From: Chitinophagales bacterium | GTDB taxonomy: Bacteria > Bacteroidota > Bacteroidia > Chitinophagales > UBA2359 | Reading direction: 5' to 3' | DNA length: 64,000 nucleotides | Assembly (NCBI GenBank): GCA_041392475.1 | Contig: JAWKLZ010000001.1 | Span: 1,240,001-1,304,000 of the forward strand | Shown here: piece after piece, positions 27,142-35,911 of the stretch | How positions within the stretch are numbered: position 1 is the first letter of the stretch | Layout: every line of letters begins with the position of its first letter | The notes under the pieces: generated by a model | Told to the model about the DNA's origin: nothing | The model's database searches: none | The model's input: the letters and a program-made list of their open reading frames with translations, nothing else | Position numbers and translations under genes: made by a program

Positions 27142-30100
27142 ATGAAGCTTTTTTACTCAATGAAAAATGCCTGTAAAACGAGGCGTTTATGGCTCTCCGT
27201 CCTTGCTCTTGTCTTTCTCACGACATCCTCCTACGCCCAAAGTACCATTACGGGTAAAGTCACTGAAAGTGATGGCAACTCATTGGTCGGTGTAACGATT
27301 GTATTACAAGGTACCACCACGGGAACAATAACCGATTTGGACGGTAATTACTCACTCAAAGTACCCGATGCAGGTACTAAGCTCGTTTTTAGCTACACGG
27401 GCTACAAGAGTCAGGTAGTTGATATCAATGGAAGAAGTACCATAGATTTGGTCATGGCCATAGATGTCGCACTTTTAGATCAGGTAGTCGTTGTCGGGTA
27501 TGGTACTCAAAAGAAGAGTGACCTTACAGGGTCTGTTGCGACCGTAACAGCTGAACAGCTAAATTCACAACCCATTACCTCGATTGAACAGGGCTTACAG
27601 GGAAGAGTTCCTGGTATGCTTGTTACAAGCAATTCATCTGCACCAGGAGGTGGAATTAGTGTAAAAATCAGAGGAGCAACTTCTATCTTAAATGGTAGTG
27701 AACCTTTGTATGTAATTGATGGATTTCCAGTAACAGGACAATCACAATTTTCTACTTCCGCAGGAAGGGGAACAGATAGTAGTACAGGAACTGATTACAC
27801 TGTAAATCAAAATCCTCTTGCGTCATTGAATCCCTCAGATATTCAATCCATAGAGGTACTGAAAGATGCATCTGCCGCTGCAATTTATGGTGTAAGAGGT
27901 GCAAATGGTGTCGTTCTTATTACTACTAAAAGAGGTGTGAAAGGTACTCCAAAAGTGTCTTACAGTGGATATTTTGGTGTTCAGTCCGTTGCTGAAAGAA
28001 TAGAAATGTTGAACGCTCAAGAATATCAGGATATCTATAATACAAGTGCTGCTGCAGGTGGCGATCCTGTTGTTTTCACAAGTGCTCCACCAAATGATAC
28101 GGATTGGCAAGATCAAATCTTCAGAAATGCAACGATACAAAATCACCAATTAAGCGTAAACGGTGGTTCAGAGGCTGTTCAGTATAACATATCCGCAAGT
28201 GTTTTTGATCAGGAAGGCGTTATTAAAGGATCTGATTTTGAAAGGTATTCATTAAGATTGAACCTTGATTTTAATATTAGTGAAAAGTTTAAATTTGGAA
28301 ACTCTTTGAATATTTCTCGCTCAATTAACAATGCAGCAGAAACAGAAGGTGAAACAACAAATGGTGTAACCTCCATTGCCATAAGACACTCTCCTATTTT
28401 GCCAGTTTATCTACCTGATGGAAGTTATTCCACACACGACGACCTCCCTTCTACCGTTCCTGATGCACAAGGTTCTCTAAACCCCGTTGCTTTTATAAAT
28501 GAGTTTTCAGATGAAAATGTCAATACCAGAATTCTGGGAAATGTTTTTGCAGAATATCTTATCACAGAAGACCTAAAGTTCAGAGTAAGTTTGGGTGCTG
28601 ACTCTGAAAACCAAGACAGACATGTGTATAGAACCTCTAAATTCAATAAAACAAACTCTACTAATACGGCTAATGTAAGCTCGGTAAATAGACTTTCATT
28701 GTTGAATGAAAATACACTTAACTACAACAAATCTTTTGGAAATAGTAAGCTTTCCGTATTGGCTGGATTTACCTCACAAAAGGAAACAGAAGAATATAGA
28801 CTGGTAACAGCTAGTGGTTTTGCAACCGATATCACAGGGCCTTACGATTTAGGTGGCGGATCCATTGTACCAAGTGTTGATTCTAGATATGCTGAATTTA
28901 GCATACTTTCTTTTCTTGGTAGAATCAATTACAACTTTGATGATAGGTACTTAATCACACTCACTGGACGAAGAGATGGTTCTTCCAAATTTGCAGAGGG
29001 AGGTAAATGGGCTTTTTTCCCTTCAATTGGAGGTGCGTGGAGAATTTCCAATGAGGAATTCATATCTGAATCAAGTATTATCAGTAACTTAAAACTGAGA
29101 GCAGGTTGGGGTCAAGTGGGAAATCAAGAACTTCCTACCTACCGATCTCTGGCACTTCTGCAATCAACACCCTATAATTTTGGGGGCGGTACTACAGTAA
29201 ACGGTTTTTCACCACTTCGTGTACCTGTTCCAAACTTGACTTGGGAAATATCCACTCAAGCTAACATTGGTCTCGATCTATCACTCCTTGAAAGTAGGCT
29301 TAATTTTACTGCTGATTTTTATAACAAAAAAACAGACGACCTATTACTTGAAGTTCAACTCCCTGAAACCTCAGGTATCCGTGACCCATCGGTACAGAAC
29401 TTAGGTAGTATGAAAAATACTGGATGGGAATTTTCAGTGGATGGAGTACTCCTGAACAATGGCGATTTTAGATGGGATCTTGGATTCAATATCTCTGGCA
29501 ACAAAAATGAAATAACTTCATTGGGAGACCCAAGTGATGTTGGCTCAGGTGACCAATCTTATGAACTACCTCTACCTACATTTGCAGGAGCTACGCCAGT
29601 TTCTTATGTTACCGTTGGCCAACCATTGGGAGTATTCTTTGGATACAAAACCGATGGATTGTATAGAAGTCAGGCAGAAGCAGATGCAGCTCAGGAATTA
29701 AGACCTGGAGTACTTCCAGGTATGGTCAAATTTGTAGATGTAGATGGTGATGGTGCAATTACTGTTGCAGATCGTACAGTCATTGGAAATCCTCATCCTG
29801 ATTTTATCTACGGATTTAATACTACTTTATATGTAAAAAAATTCGAACTACGGGTTTTCTTCCAAGGACAAAAAGGTGGAGATGTGTACAATACGATGAG
29901 AGCCTTCAATACGAGTGCGGATAGAGGACAGAATTTACTAAGAGAACGCTTAGATTCATGGACTCCTGAGAATCCAAATGCTGTTTACCCTGTACTGAAT
30001 TCAAATCCTCCAACAGTTGGTGGAACAGCTAGTATAGGCGGTTCTGATTTTTATCTCGAAGATGCAAGTTATCTCAGAATGAGAGAAGTAACCTTGAGTT

Positions 30101-30300
30101 ATAATTTACCGAATGACTTTTTAGGTGTACTAAATGGATCTATCTATATCACTGGTCAGAATTTGTTAACAATAACAGATTATAAAGGTTACAACCCTGA
30201 TACCAATGGGCGTGCCAATGTAAGAGGATCTTTTGGCTGGGATGTTAGTTCATACCCATTGGCCAAAACCACTTTATTGGGAGTGAAACTTAATTTCTAA
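27142..30300 (+). CDS. susC: SusC/RagA-family TonB-dependent outer-membrane transporter
   Basis: The start at 27142 gives MKLFYSMKNACKTRRLWLSV and a signal peptide ending SYAQ; the longer frame from 27046 has no signal at its start. The 1052-residue product begins with a carboxypeptidase-regulatory-like domain (STITGKVTESDG to about 115), then the SusC-type VVVGYGTQKKSDLTGSV motif, a TonB plug (IRGATSIL, VIDGFPV, IEVLKDASAAAIYGVRGANGV) and a 22-strand barrel ending GVKLNF. It imports oligosaccharides bound by its SusD lid across the outer membrane using TonB energy. Here the cargo is probably pectin oligomers. It is 19 bp before susD. Confidence 0.95.
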   Translation: MKLFYSMKNACKTRRLWLSVLALVFLTTSSYAQSTITGKVTESDGNSLVGVTIVLQGTTTGTITDLDGNYSLKVPDAGTKLVFSYTGYKSQVVDINGRSTIDLVMAIDVALLDQVVVVGYGTQKKSDLTGSVATVTAEQLNSQPITSIEQGLQGRVPGMLVTSNSSAPGGGISVKIRGATSILNGSEPLYVIDGFPVTGQSQFSTSAGRGTDSSTGTDYTVNQNPLASLNPSDIQSIEVLKDASAAAIYGVRGANGVVLITTKRGVKGTPKVSYSGYFGVQSVAERIEMLNAQEYQDIYNTSAAAGGDPVVFTSAPPNDTDWQDQIFRNATIQNHQLSVNGGSEAVQYNISASVFDQEGVIKGSDFERYSLRLNLDFNISEKFKFGNSLNISRSINNAAETEGETTNGVTSIAIRHSPILPVYLPDGSYSTHDDLPSTVPDAQGSLNPVAFINEFSDENVNTRILGNVFAEYLITEDLKFRVSLGADSENQDRHVYRTSKFNKTNSTNTANVSSVNRLSLLNENTLNYNKSFGNSKLSVLAGFTSQKETEEYRLVTASGFATDITGPYDLGGGSIVPSVDSRYAEFSILSFLGRINYNFDDRYLITLTGRRDGSSKFAEGGKWAFFPSIGGAWRISNEEFISESSIISNLKLRAGWGQVGNQELPTYRSLALLQSTPYNFGGGTTVNGFSPLRVPVPNLTWEISTQANIGLDLSLLESRLNFTADFYNKKTDDLLLEVQLPETSGIRDPSVQNLGSMKNTGWEFSVDGVLLNNGDFRWDLGFNISGNKNEITSLGDPSDVGSGDQSYELPLPTFAGATPVSYVTVGQPLGVFFGYKTDGLYRSQAEADAAQELRPGVLPGMVKFVDVDGDGAITVADRTVIGNPHPDFIYGFNTTLYVKKFELRVFFQGQKGGDVYNTMRAFNTSADRGQNLLRERLDSWTPENPNAVYPVLNSNPPTVGGTASIGGSDFYLEDASYLRMREVTLSYNLPNDFLGVLNGSIYITGQNLLTITDYKGYNPDTNGRANVRGSFGWDVSSYPLAKTTLLGVKLNF

Positions 30301-30319
30301 TCAAAACAAGAAAAATAAA

Positions 30320-31885
30320 ATGAAAAATTTAAAATATATCATTGTTCTTTTTGCTGCAATTATAGCTACCTCTTGCAGCAATTTCCTTGACGAAATTCCC
30401 AAGGACTCTATTTCCCCTGCCAACTTTTACGAGACGGCAGATGATGCTATAGTTGCAGTGAATGGTGCTTATGCCGCATTGAATGTCAATGATTACTATT
30501 CAAGATATTGGATGACATCTAGTGCTCTTGCTTCAGATGGTACTTTTATACGATTAGGAAGTACATCAGACAGAGCTCCTTTGATCCAATTAAATGATGC
30601 AGGTATGCTTGTTAGCAGCCGTTACAATATCCTTCCATGGAGTGCAGTATGGCAAGCAATTAACCGTGCCAATGCTGTGATTGTCCATGTACCTGAAATT
30701 GATATGGATGCTACACTTAAAAGTCGAATAATAGGTGAGGCTAAATTTTTACGTGCATTGACTTACTTCAATATGGTCAGAAGATGGGGAGGAGTACCTC
30801 TTATATTGACTGAAACAAGCACATCAGATATTAAAGAACTTCAAGTTACAAGGAATACAGCAGCCGAAGTATATGCACAGATAATCGTCGATTTGACTGA
30901 GGCAGTGGCAAGTTTGCCAAATATAAATAATTATTCTAGCAATGATATTGGCCGGGCTTCTAAGGAAGCGGCACAAGGACTATTGGCGAAAGTTCAACTA
31001 TATCAGAAAGACTGGGCAAATGCAAAAACAAATGCAGAAGCTGTAATTAACTCACCAAGTGGATTGGAATTGATGCCTGACCCAGCAGATAATTGGTGGA
31101 CAGGGAATGGTGATCGAGACAATAACAGTGAGAGCGTTTTTGAAGTACAATACAATGGCGTTTCACCACAAGGGCATCAATTGGGTAACAATTACGAACC
31201 AAATAATAGTACCTATGGTCCAGGTCAATGGGGAACTATTTTTGGTAGCTTGTGGTGGTTCAATCAATTCGATGATAACGATAAAAGAAAACCAGCTACG
31301 TGGCTGACAGAATATCCTGCTCCAAGTGGCGATTCTCTCATTCAATGGCATGAAAATACCTACCCTATTCCACATATTAACAAGTATAGAGATCCTTTTA
31401 ACAAAGTTGCAGATGGCATGGCTTATAACATAAAGGTATTAAGGTTAGCTGATGTTCTATTGATTGCAGCAGAAGCGTGTAATGAAAGTGGAGCAACAGC
31501 CCTTGCATATCAATATGTGAACAGAGTCCGTACAAGAGCTGGTTTACCTGATTTGGCAGGTTTATCACAAGGTGAACTCAGAGAAGCTATTTATCTGGAA
31601 TTTAGAAAGGAGCTTTGTTTTGAAGGACAAGATTATGAAGAGTTGGTTCGTCAAGGCAAGCTAATTACAAATAAAACTGCCTATGCCACCTACAGCATAC
31701 CACCTATGTACAATGATGACGGGACGATATTTACACCAGGCCAAGCACTATTGAATCGAATAGTTCAATACCAGCCTCGTCTGGTAGAATACAGTTATGA
31801 GTTAGATCCACACAATACTATATTCCCAATACCGCAGCCTGCTATTGATAAGAATCCAAAACTGCAACAGAATCCAGGCTACTAA
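30320..31885 (+). CDS. susD: SusD/RagB-family surface glycan-binding lipoprotein
   Basis: A 521-residue outer-membrane lipoprotein. The lipobox is ATSCSNFLDEIPKDSIS with Cys about 19, the classic SusD opening. TPR-like helices follow (IIGEAKFLRALTYFNMVRRWGGVPLI), and the C-terminal RagB domain has VLRLADVLLIAAEACNE and YLEFRKELCFEGQDYEELVR. It captures pectin oligomers at the cell surface and caps the SusC channel. A strong terminator follows 28 bp after the stop, so no SusE/F-type lipoprotein belongs to this operon, which is unusual only in its brevity. Confidence 0.95.
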   Translation: MKNLKYIIVLFAAIIATSCSNFLDEIPKDSISPANFYETADDAIVAVNGAYAALNVNDYYSRYWMTSSALASDGTFIRLGSTSDRAPLIQLNDAGMLVSSRYNILPWSAVWQAINRANAVIVHVPEIDMDATLKSRIIGEAKFLRALTYFNMVRRWGGVPLILTETSTSDIKELQVTRNTAAEVYAQIIVDLTEAVASLPNINNYSSNDIGRASKEAAQGLLAKVQLYQKDWANAKTNAEAVINSPSGLELMPDPADNWWTGNGDRDNNSESVFEVQYNGVSPQGHQLGNNYEPNNSTYGPGQWGTIFGSLWWFNQFDDNDKRKPATWLTEYPAPSGDSLIQWHENTYPIPHINKYRDPFNKVADGMAYNIKVLRLADVLLIAAEACNESGATALAYQYVNRVRTRAGLPDLAGLSQGELREAIYLEFRKELCFEGQDYEELVRQGKLITNKTAYATYSIPPMYNDDGTIFTPGQALLNRIVQYQPRLVEYSYELDPHNTIFPIPQPAIDKNPKLQQNPGY

Positions 31886-31913
31886 AAAAGTTTCATACTT
31901 GTGAAAAAGATAG

Positions 31914-31944
31914 AGGTGGGCATTGTAAAATGCCTGCCTTTTTT
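31914..31944 (+). terminator. Intrinsic terminator after susD
   Basis: AGGTGGGCATT (31914-31924), loop GTAA, AATGCCTGCCT (31929-31939) form an 11-bp stem with two G-T wobble pairs, followed by a run of six T. It closes the susCD transcript and lies against the convergent cytochrome/FG-GAP gene, whose stop codon overlaps its T-run. Confidence 0.88.
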
Positions 31945-33532
31945 ATTTACCCCTATTCTGCAAATGCAAGATAGAAGGACTCGTTTTCAGCCACTTTTCA
32001 AACTGCCCTTTATTATCGTTCGTTAGTGCCATACCTGTGAATGAAAGCAATGTAATATCCATCTTGCCATCGCCATTCATATCATTTACGTCCATTTTTA
32101 TCCATCTACCTTTTTCTGTTCCGAGAAGAGAATATGCTTTGAAGGAAAACTCACTGCTTGACTTTGAAATATTTTCTAAATAAACAAAGCCATTTTCGGA
32201 ATCATTATTTCTTGGAAAAAAAGAAATTGCAGCCATATCCAAATCTCCATCACCATCAAAATCATTCAACTGGGCATCGTAAGCACCCTGCAATTGGTAA
32301 AAATATTTTTCAGAAAACTCATTATTGCCATTATTCAAAAAAATATGGATTCCATGATAGGGTTTGTCCACAATTGAATAATCCGCATTGTCCCCATTGA
32401 TGTATAAAATGTCAGAGTAGCCATCTTTATTTATATCCTCCAAATGAATATTGACAGAGCCATATAGTGGCGAAAAACGCAAAATCCGTTGCCTCTCGAA
32501 CTTCCCTCCCCCCAAATTAAAATAAATGTCTATTCCCTCGTCCCCTTGCGCCATGAGTGCCATAATGTCGGGTAAGTTATCCTTATTAAAATCATGAACA
32601 ATGGCTTGAGTTGCGCCAGGTTGAGCCAACAAAACATGGCGTTTGTATTGACGGTTGCCCTTATTTTCATACCAATTTAAGCCTCCTGTATGATTGCCAT
32701 ATTCACAAACCAAAATATCGGCTCGTTTATCTTGGTTCAAATCCGAAAATATGGTAAATACTGGTCTTTGTAGGCCTTTTAATTCATTGAAAAATCCAGA
32801 ATATTCGCTACTGCCTTTCTTTTGGAATATTTTGAAAATACTCCCAGATGGATGGTCATTCGGATTGAACTGTCCCATTGAAGTAGCTACCAATGTATCA
32901 CCTGAAAAATGAATATCAGAAACAGGTTTAGGTACGGCAAGACTTTGAATGAGTTTAAATTTGTTGTCCAAAATTTCAATAGAGCAATAATCCTCTTTGG
33001 CATCCGAATAGATGATTCTATTTTTTTGAGGAAATGATTTAATCACCGTTCCCATTGGCGGATTGAAACGTTCTTTTACTTCAATTAATTGAAATAAATT
33101 AGTCGAAGGCAATTGCTCAGAAGCTGCAATCACTAATTTTTCAGGCGCATTTTCGACATAGTATTTTTTTATTTTCTCGAAATCCTCCAATGCCATAGTC
33201 TGCTCTTTTGGATAAATATTGGCACTTTCCACCAATTGCCCACCCACGCCATCTTCAATCAGAGTTGATCGTTCATTCTTCGGATAAATACCAAAACGGT
33301 AAGCCATTTGCGGCAATGCGCTTTTCTCCCAATAGGATTTTTCAAGTTCTGAGGGTTCAGGGAATTTATGGCAACTGGCACAATGTATTTTTGCCAATTC
33401 CATACCAGACAAATCGGAAGGTTCTATGTTTGGTTTACTTTGCGGAGAAGCAGGTTTATCGTTTTTGCAGTTGGAGATAAACAGTATAATTGCAAAAAAA
33501 ATGATAACCTTTTGGATATTATTTAATTTCAT
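31943..33532 (-). CDS. Cytochrome c - FG-GAP/VCBS repeat lipoprotein
   Basis: The start at 33532 (MKLNNIQKVIIFF) gives a lipoprotein signal ending FISNCKND; the longer frame starts inside the preceding gene's region. The 529-residue product has one c-type heme site, IHCASCHKFPEP, near residue 50, then a seven-bladed FG-GAP propeller. Five calcium-type repeats are visible: DLNQDKRADI, DFNKDNLPDI, DINKDGYSDI, DFDGDGDLDM and DMNGDGKMDI. It is the last gene of the uronate operon, 8 bp after an esterase. Heme-propeller proteins of this kind are common in Bacteroidota and Planctomycetes but their function is not established. An electron-transfer or surface-anchored binding role is inference. Confidence 0.85.
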   Translation of the reverse strand: MKLNNIQKVIIFFAIILFISNCKNDKPASPQSKPNIEPSDLSGMELAKIHCASCHKFPEPSELEKSYWEKSALPQMAYRFGIYPKNERSTLIEDGVGGQLVESANIYPKEQTMALEDFEKIKKYYVENAPEKLVIAASEQLPSTNLFQLIEVKERFNPPMGTVIKSFPQKNRIIYSDAKEDYCSIEILDNKFKLIQSLAVPKPVSDIHFSGDTLVATSMGQFNPNDHPSGSIFKIFQKKGSSEYSGFFNELKGLQRPVFTIFSDLNQDKRADILVCEYGNHTGGLNWYENKGNRQYKRHVLLAQPGATQAIVHDFNKDNLPDIMALMAQGDEGIDIYFNLGGGKFERQRILRFSPLYGSVNIHLEDINKDGYSDILYINGDNADYSIVDKPYHGIHIFLNNGNNEFSEKYFYQLQGAYDAQLNDFDGDGDLDMAAISFFPRNNDSENGFVYLENISKSSSEFSFKAYSLLGTEKGRWIKMDVNDMNGDGKMDITLLSFTGMALTNDNKGQFEKWLKTSPSILHLQNRGK

Positions 33533-33540
33533 CTGGAAAA

Positions 33541-34443
33541 TTACAAAATCTTCAACCAATTTTTCAAACGCTCCATCCAAATATCTTTTGTGGTTTCATT
33601 GAACATTCCGAATCCATGCCCTCCTTTTGGGTAAAGGTGCATTTCTACAGGAACGCCATTTTTGATGCAAGCTGAATAATAAGCGAGGCTATTGCCAACG
33701 GGTACAGATATGTCGTTTGCAGCATGAACGAGGAAAGTGGGCGGTGAATCAGGAGTAACTTGTTTTTCATTTGACCAATGCAAAATCGCCGCTTCATTGG
33801 GATATTCTCCTATCAAATGGTCACGAGAACCTTTGTGTGTCAATTCATCTGTGAAGCTGATAACAGGATAAATCAAGATGACAAAATCGGGTCGCACAGA
33901 AGTAGTATCAAGCTCGTTGGAGTCTGCTAATTTATGAAAATGAGTGGCTGCGGAAGCAGCCAAATGTCCGCCTGCCGAAAAACCCATGATGCCGATTTTA
34001 GTCGGGTCAAGTTGGTATTTTGCAGCATTTTTACGTACAAAACGAATGGCTTGCTGTGCATCCTGCAATGGAGCGAGCGATTTGTCGACATTTGTCAAGT
34101 CTTGTGGGATGCGGTATTTCAGCACAAAAGTGGTAATACTATCCTCATTCAATGATTGTGCTACAAGCACACCTTCTTTGTCAAAAGCCGTTTTGACATA
34201 TCCACCTCCGGGGCAAATAACCACTGCTTTACCGTTGGAATATTTGGGTACAAAAGCTGTCAATGTTGGGATGGCAGTGTTAAAAATTGCTCTTCCACCC
34301 GTTTCCCTTTTTTCAACTTTTTCAGTATCAGGAACATTTCTCGAATTGGGTACAGTACCAACATAAAGGGGAATTTCATTTTGAGCTTTCATTGAAGTAA
34401 TCAAAGTCAACATCAATACAGATATGAGGCATATTTTTTTCAT
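33541..34443 (-). CDS. Secreted alpha/beta-hydrolase, BD-FAE-type esterase
   Basis: A 300-residue exported hydrolase with a signal peptide ending SMKAQ (about 21). The oxyanion motif is CPGGGYVKTAFDKEG, the nucleophile elbow GFSAGGHLA (about 165), and the catalytic His is in KGGHGFGMF near the end. These match bacterial acetyl-esterases for plant cell-wall glycans. The start ATG overlaps the stop of uxaB by 4 bp (ATGA), so translation is coupled. A secreted esterase at the end of a cytoplasmic pathway operon suggests that deacetylation of pectin is co-expressed with uronate catabolism. Confidence 0.86.
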   Translation of the reverse strand: MKKICLISVLMLTLITSMKAQNEIPLYVGTVPNSRNVPDTEKVEKRETGGRAIFNTAIPTLTAFVPKYSNGKAVVICPGGGYVKTAFDKEGVLVAQSLNEDSITTFVLKYRIPQDLTNVDKSLAPLQDAQQAIRFVRKNAAKYQLDPTKIGIMGFSAGGHLAASAATHFHKLADSNELDTTSVRPDFVILIYPVISFTDELTHKGSRDHLIGEYPNEAAILHWSNEKQVTPDSPPTFLVHAANDISVPVGNSLAYYSACIKNGVPVEMHLYPKGGHGFGMFNETTKDIWMERLKNWLKIL

Positions 34444-35894
34444 TGCAAAATACTTTTGACGGTTTCTTGCATTCCTTCTCCTTCAATTTTGAGTAGGTAT
34501 TGCAGAAGCAAATCGTGCAGTTCTGGTACATCAGATAAGTCCATTTCCCATGCCTTTTCCCATTGCAGCACTTTTTTAACCAAATTGGACATCCCTTTCT
34601 CCGTACCGTCATATTCATTCCATACATTTTCAAAAAAATCGGTTGTCCAATTTTCGTCATTTAATGGGATGTTTTTTCCGTCAAATTCACCTTTATAAAA
34701 ACGGATAAGTGCTGCAAATGACAACACTATATGTTTCGGTAAAATACCTTTCGCCTCTCGATAGGCCAAAAGTGATGGCAATACCCGCACTTTGAATTTG
34801 GAAACAGAATTCAACGAAATGCTGATTAATCGGTGTTTGATAAATGGATTTTTGAAACGATCCAGTACATCGTTGGCAAATTGTTGGACATCCATCTCTG
34901 GCAAATGCAGCGTCGGAATAATTTCATCAAAAATGACCTTTTGTACAAATACTCCCATCACTTCATCTTCCACAGTTTCCCTAACTGTTTCGATACCATA
35001 TAAATAACTGACGGGAACCATTGCAGTATGTGCGCCATTCAAAATGCGGACTTTACTCGTACGAAACGGTGTGAGATCGTTGGTAAATACAATATTCAGC
35101 CCAATTTTATCCAAGGGCAATTCCTCCTGAACGGATTGAGGTGCTTCAATTCCCCAAAAATGGTAGGGTTCGCCTTGTGTAATCATTTCATCCTGAAAAC
35201 CTACCTGTTGCCAAGCTGTTTCCATTCCGTTTTTGCCAACGCCAGGGATGATTCTGTCCACAAGCGTATTGCAGAAAATATTGGCGGTATTGATCCACTT
35301 TTTGAAGTCTGCTCCCAGTTGCCAATTGTCTGCATATTGCAGAATACAATCTCGCAGTAGTATGCCGTTTTCCTCCAATAATTCTGTTGGGATAATGATG
35401 CAACCCGATTGTTCGCTTCCTTCAAAATGTTTGTAGCGATGGTACAACCACCGAGTCAACTTAGCGGGAAATTCATGGGGTGGAGTGTCAGTTGGCTGGT
35501 CGATATCTGATACTCGGATGCCTGTTTCAGTAGTGTTGGAAATGATGTAACGCAGATCAGGGTTTTCGGAGGATTTCAAAAATGTGTTCCATTTTTTATA
35601 GGGATGAATGATTCGGGTAACACATTTTACCAAATGTTTTTCATCCACCAATTGCCCATTTTTGATGCCTTTGGTCAAGACATAAAACAATCCATCCTGT
35701 TCTCTCCATGTCTCATAATCACCTCGCTCTGTGGGCTTCACTACAAGGATACCGATATTACTTCCAGTTTTTTCATTGTATATATCTACCATCCAATCCA
35801 CAAATCCACGCAGAAAATTCCCTCCTCCAAATTGAAGGATTTTTTCTGGATATTGATGGGGTATATTGGCGGTTAACTTATTGAGTACTTGCAT
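34440..35894 (-). CDS. uxaB: Tagaturonate reductase (altronate oxidoreductase)
   Basis: A 484-residue cytoplasmic NAD-dependent enzyme of the mannitol-dehydrogenase superfamily. The Rossmann opening ILQFGGGNFLRGFVDWM, YIISNTTETGI, and the catalytic-domain KVRILNGAHTAMVP (Lys and His) fit UxaB closely. It reduces D-tagaturonate to D-altronate, the second step after UxaC in galacturonate catabolism. It lies 17 bp after uxaA in the operon and overlaps the esterase by 4 bp. Length matches the family. Confidence 0.93.
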   Translation of the reverse strand: MQVLNKLTANIPHQYPEKILQFGGGNFLRGFVDWMVDIYNEKTGSNIGILVVKPTERGDYETWREQDGLFYVLTKGIKNGQLVDEKHLVKCVTRIIHPYKKWNTFLKSSENPDLRYIISNTTETGIRVSDIDQPTDTPPHEFPAKLTRWLYHRYKHFEGSEQSGCIIIPTELLEENGILLRDCILQYADNWQLGADFKKWINTANIFCNTLVDRIIPGVGKNGMETAWQQVGFQDEMITQGEPYHFWGIEAPQSVQEELPLDKIGLNIVFTNDLTPFRTSKVRILNGAHTAMVPVSYLYGIETVRETVEDEVMGVFVQKVIFDEIIPTLHLPEMDVQQFANDVLDRFKNPFIKHRLISISLNSVSKFKVRVLPSLLAYREAKGILPKHIVLSFAALIRFYKGEFDGKNIPLNDENWTTDFFENVWNEYDGTEKGMSNLVKKVLQWEKAWEMDLSDVPELHDLLLQYLLKIEGEGMQETVKSILQ

Positions 35895-35911
35895 TGTAGG
35901 TTTTTTAAATT

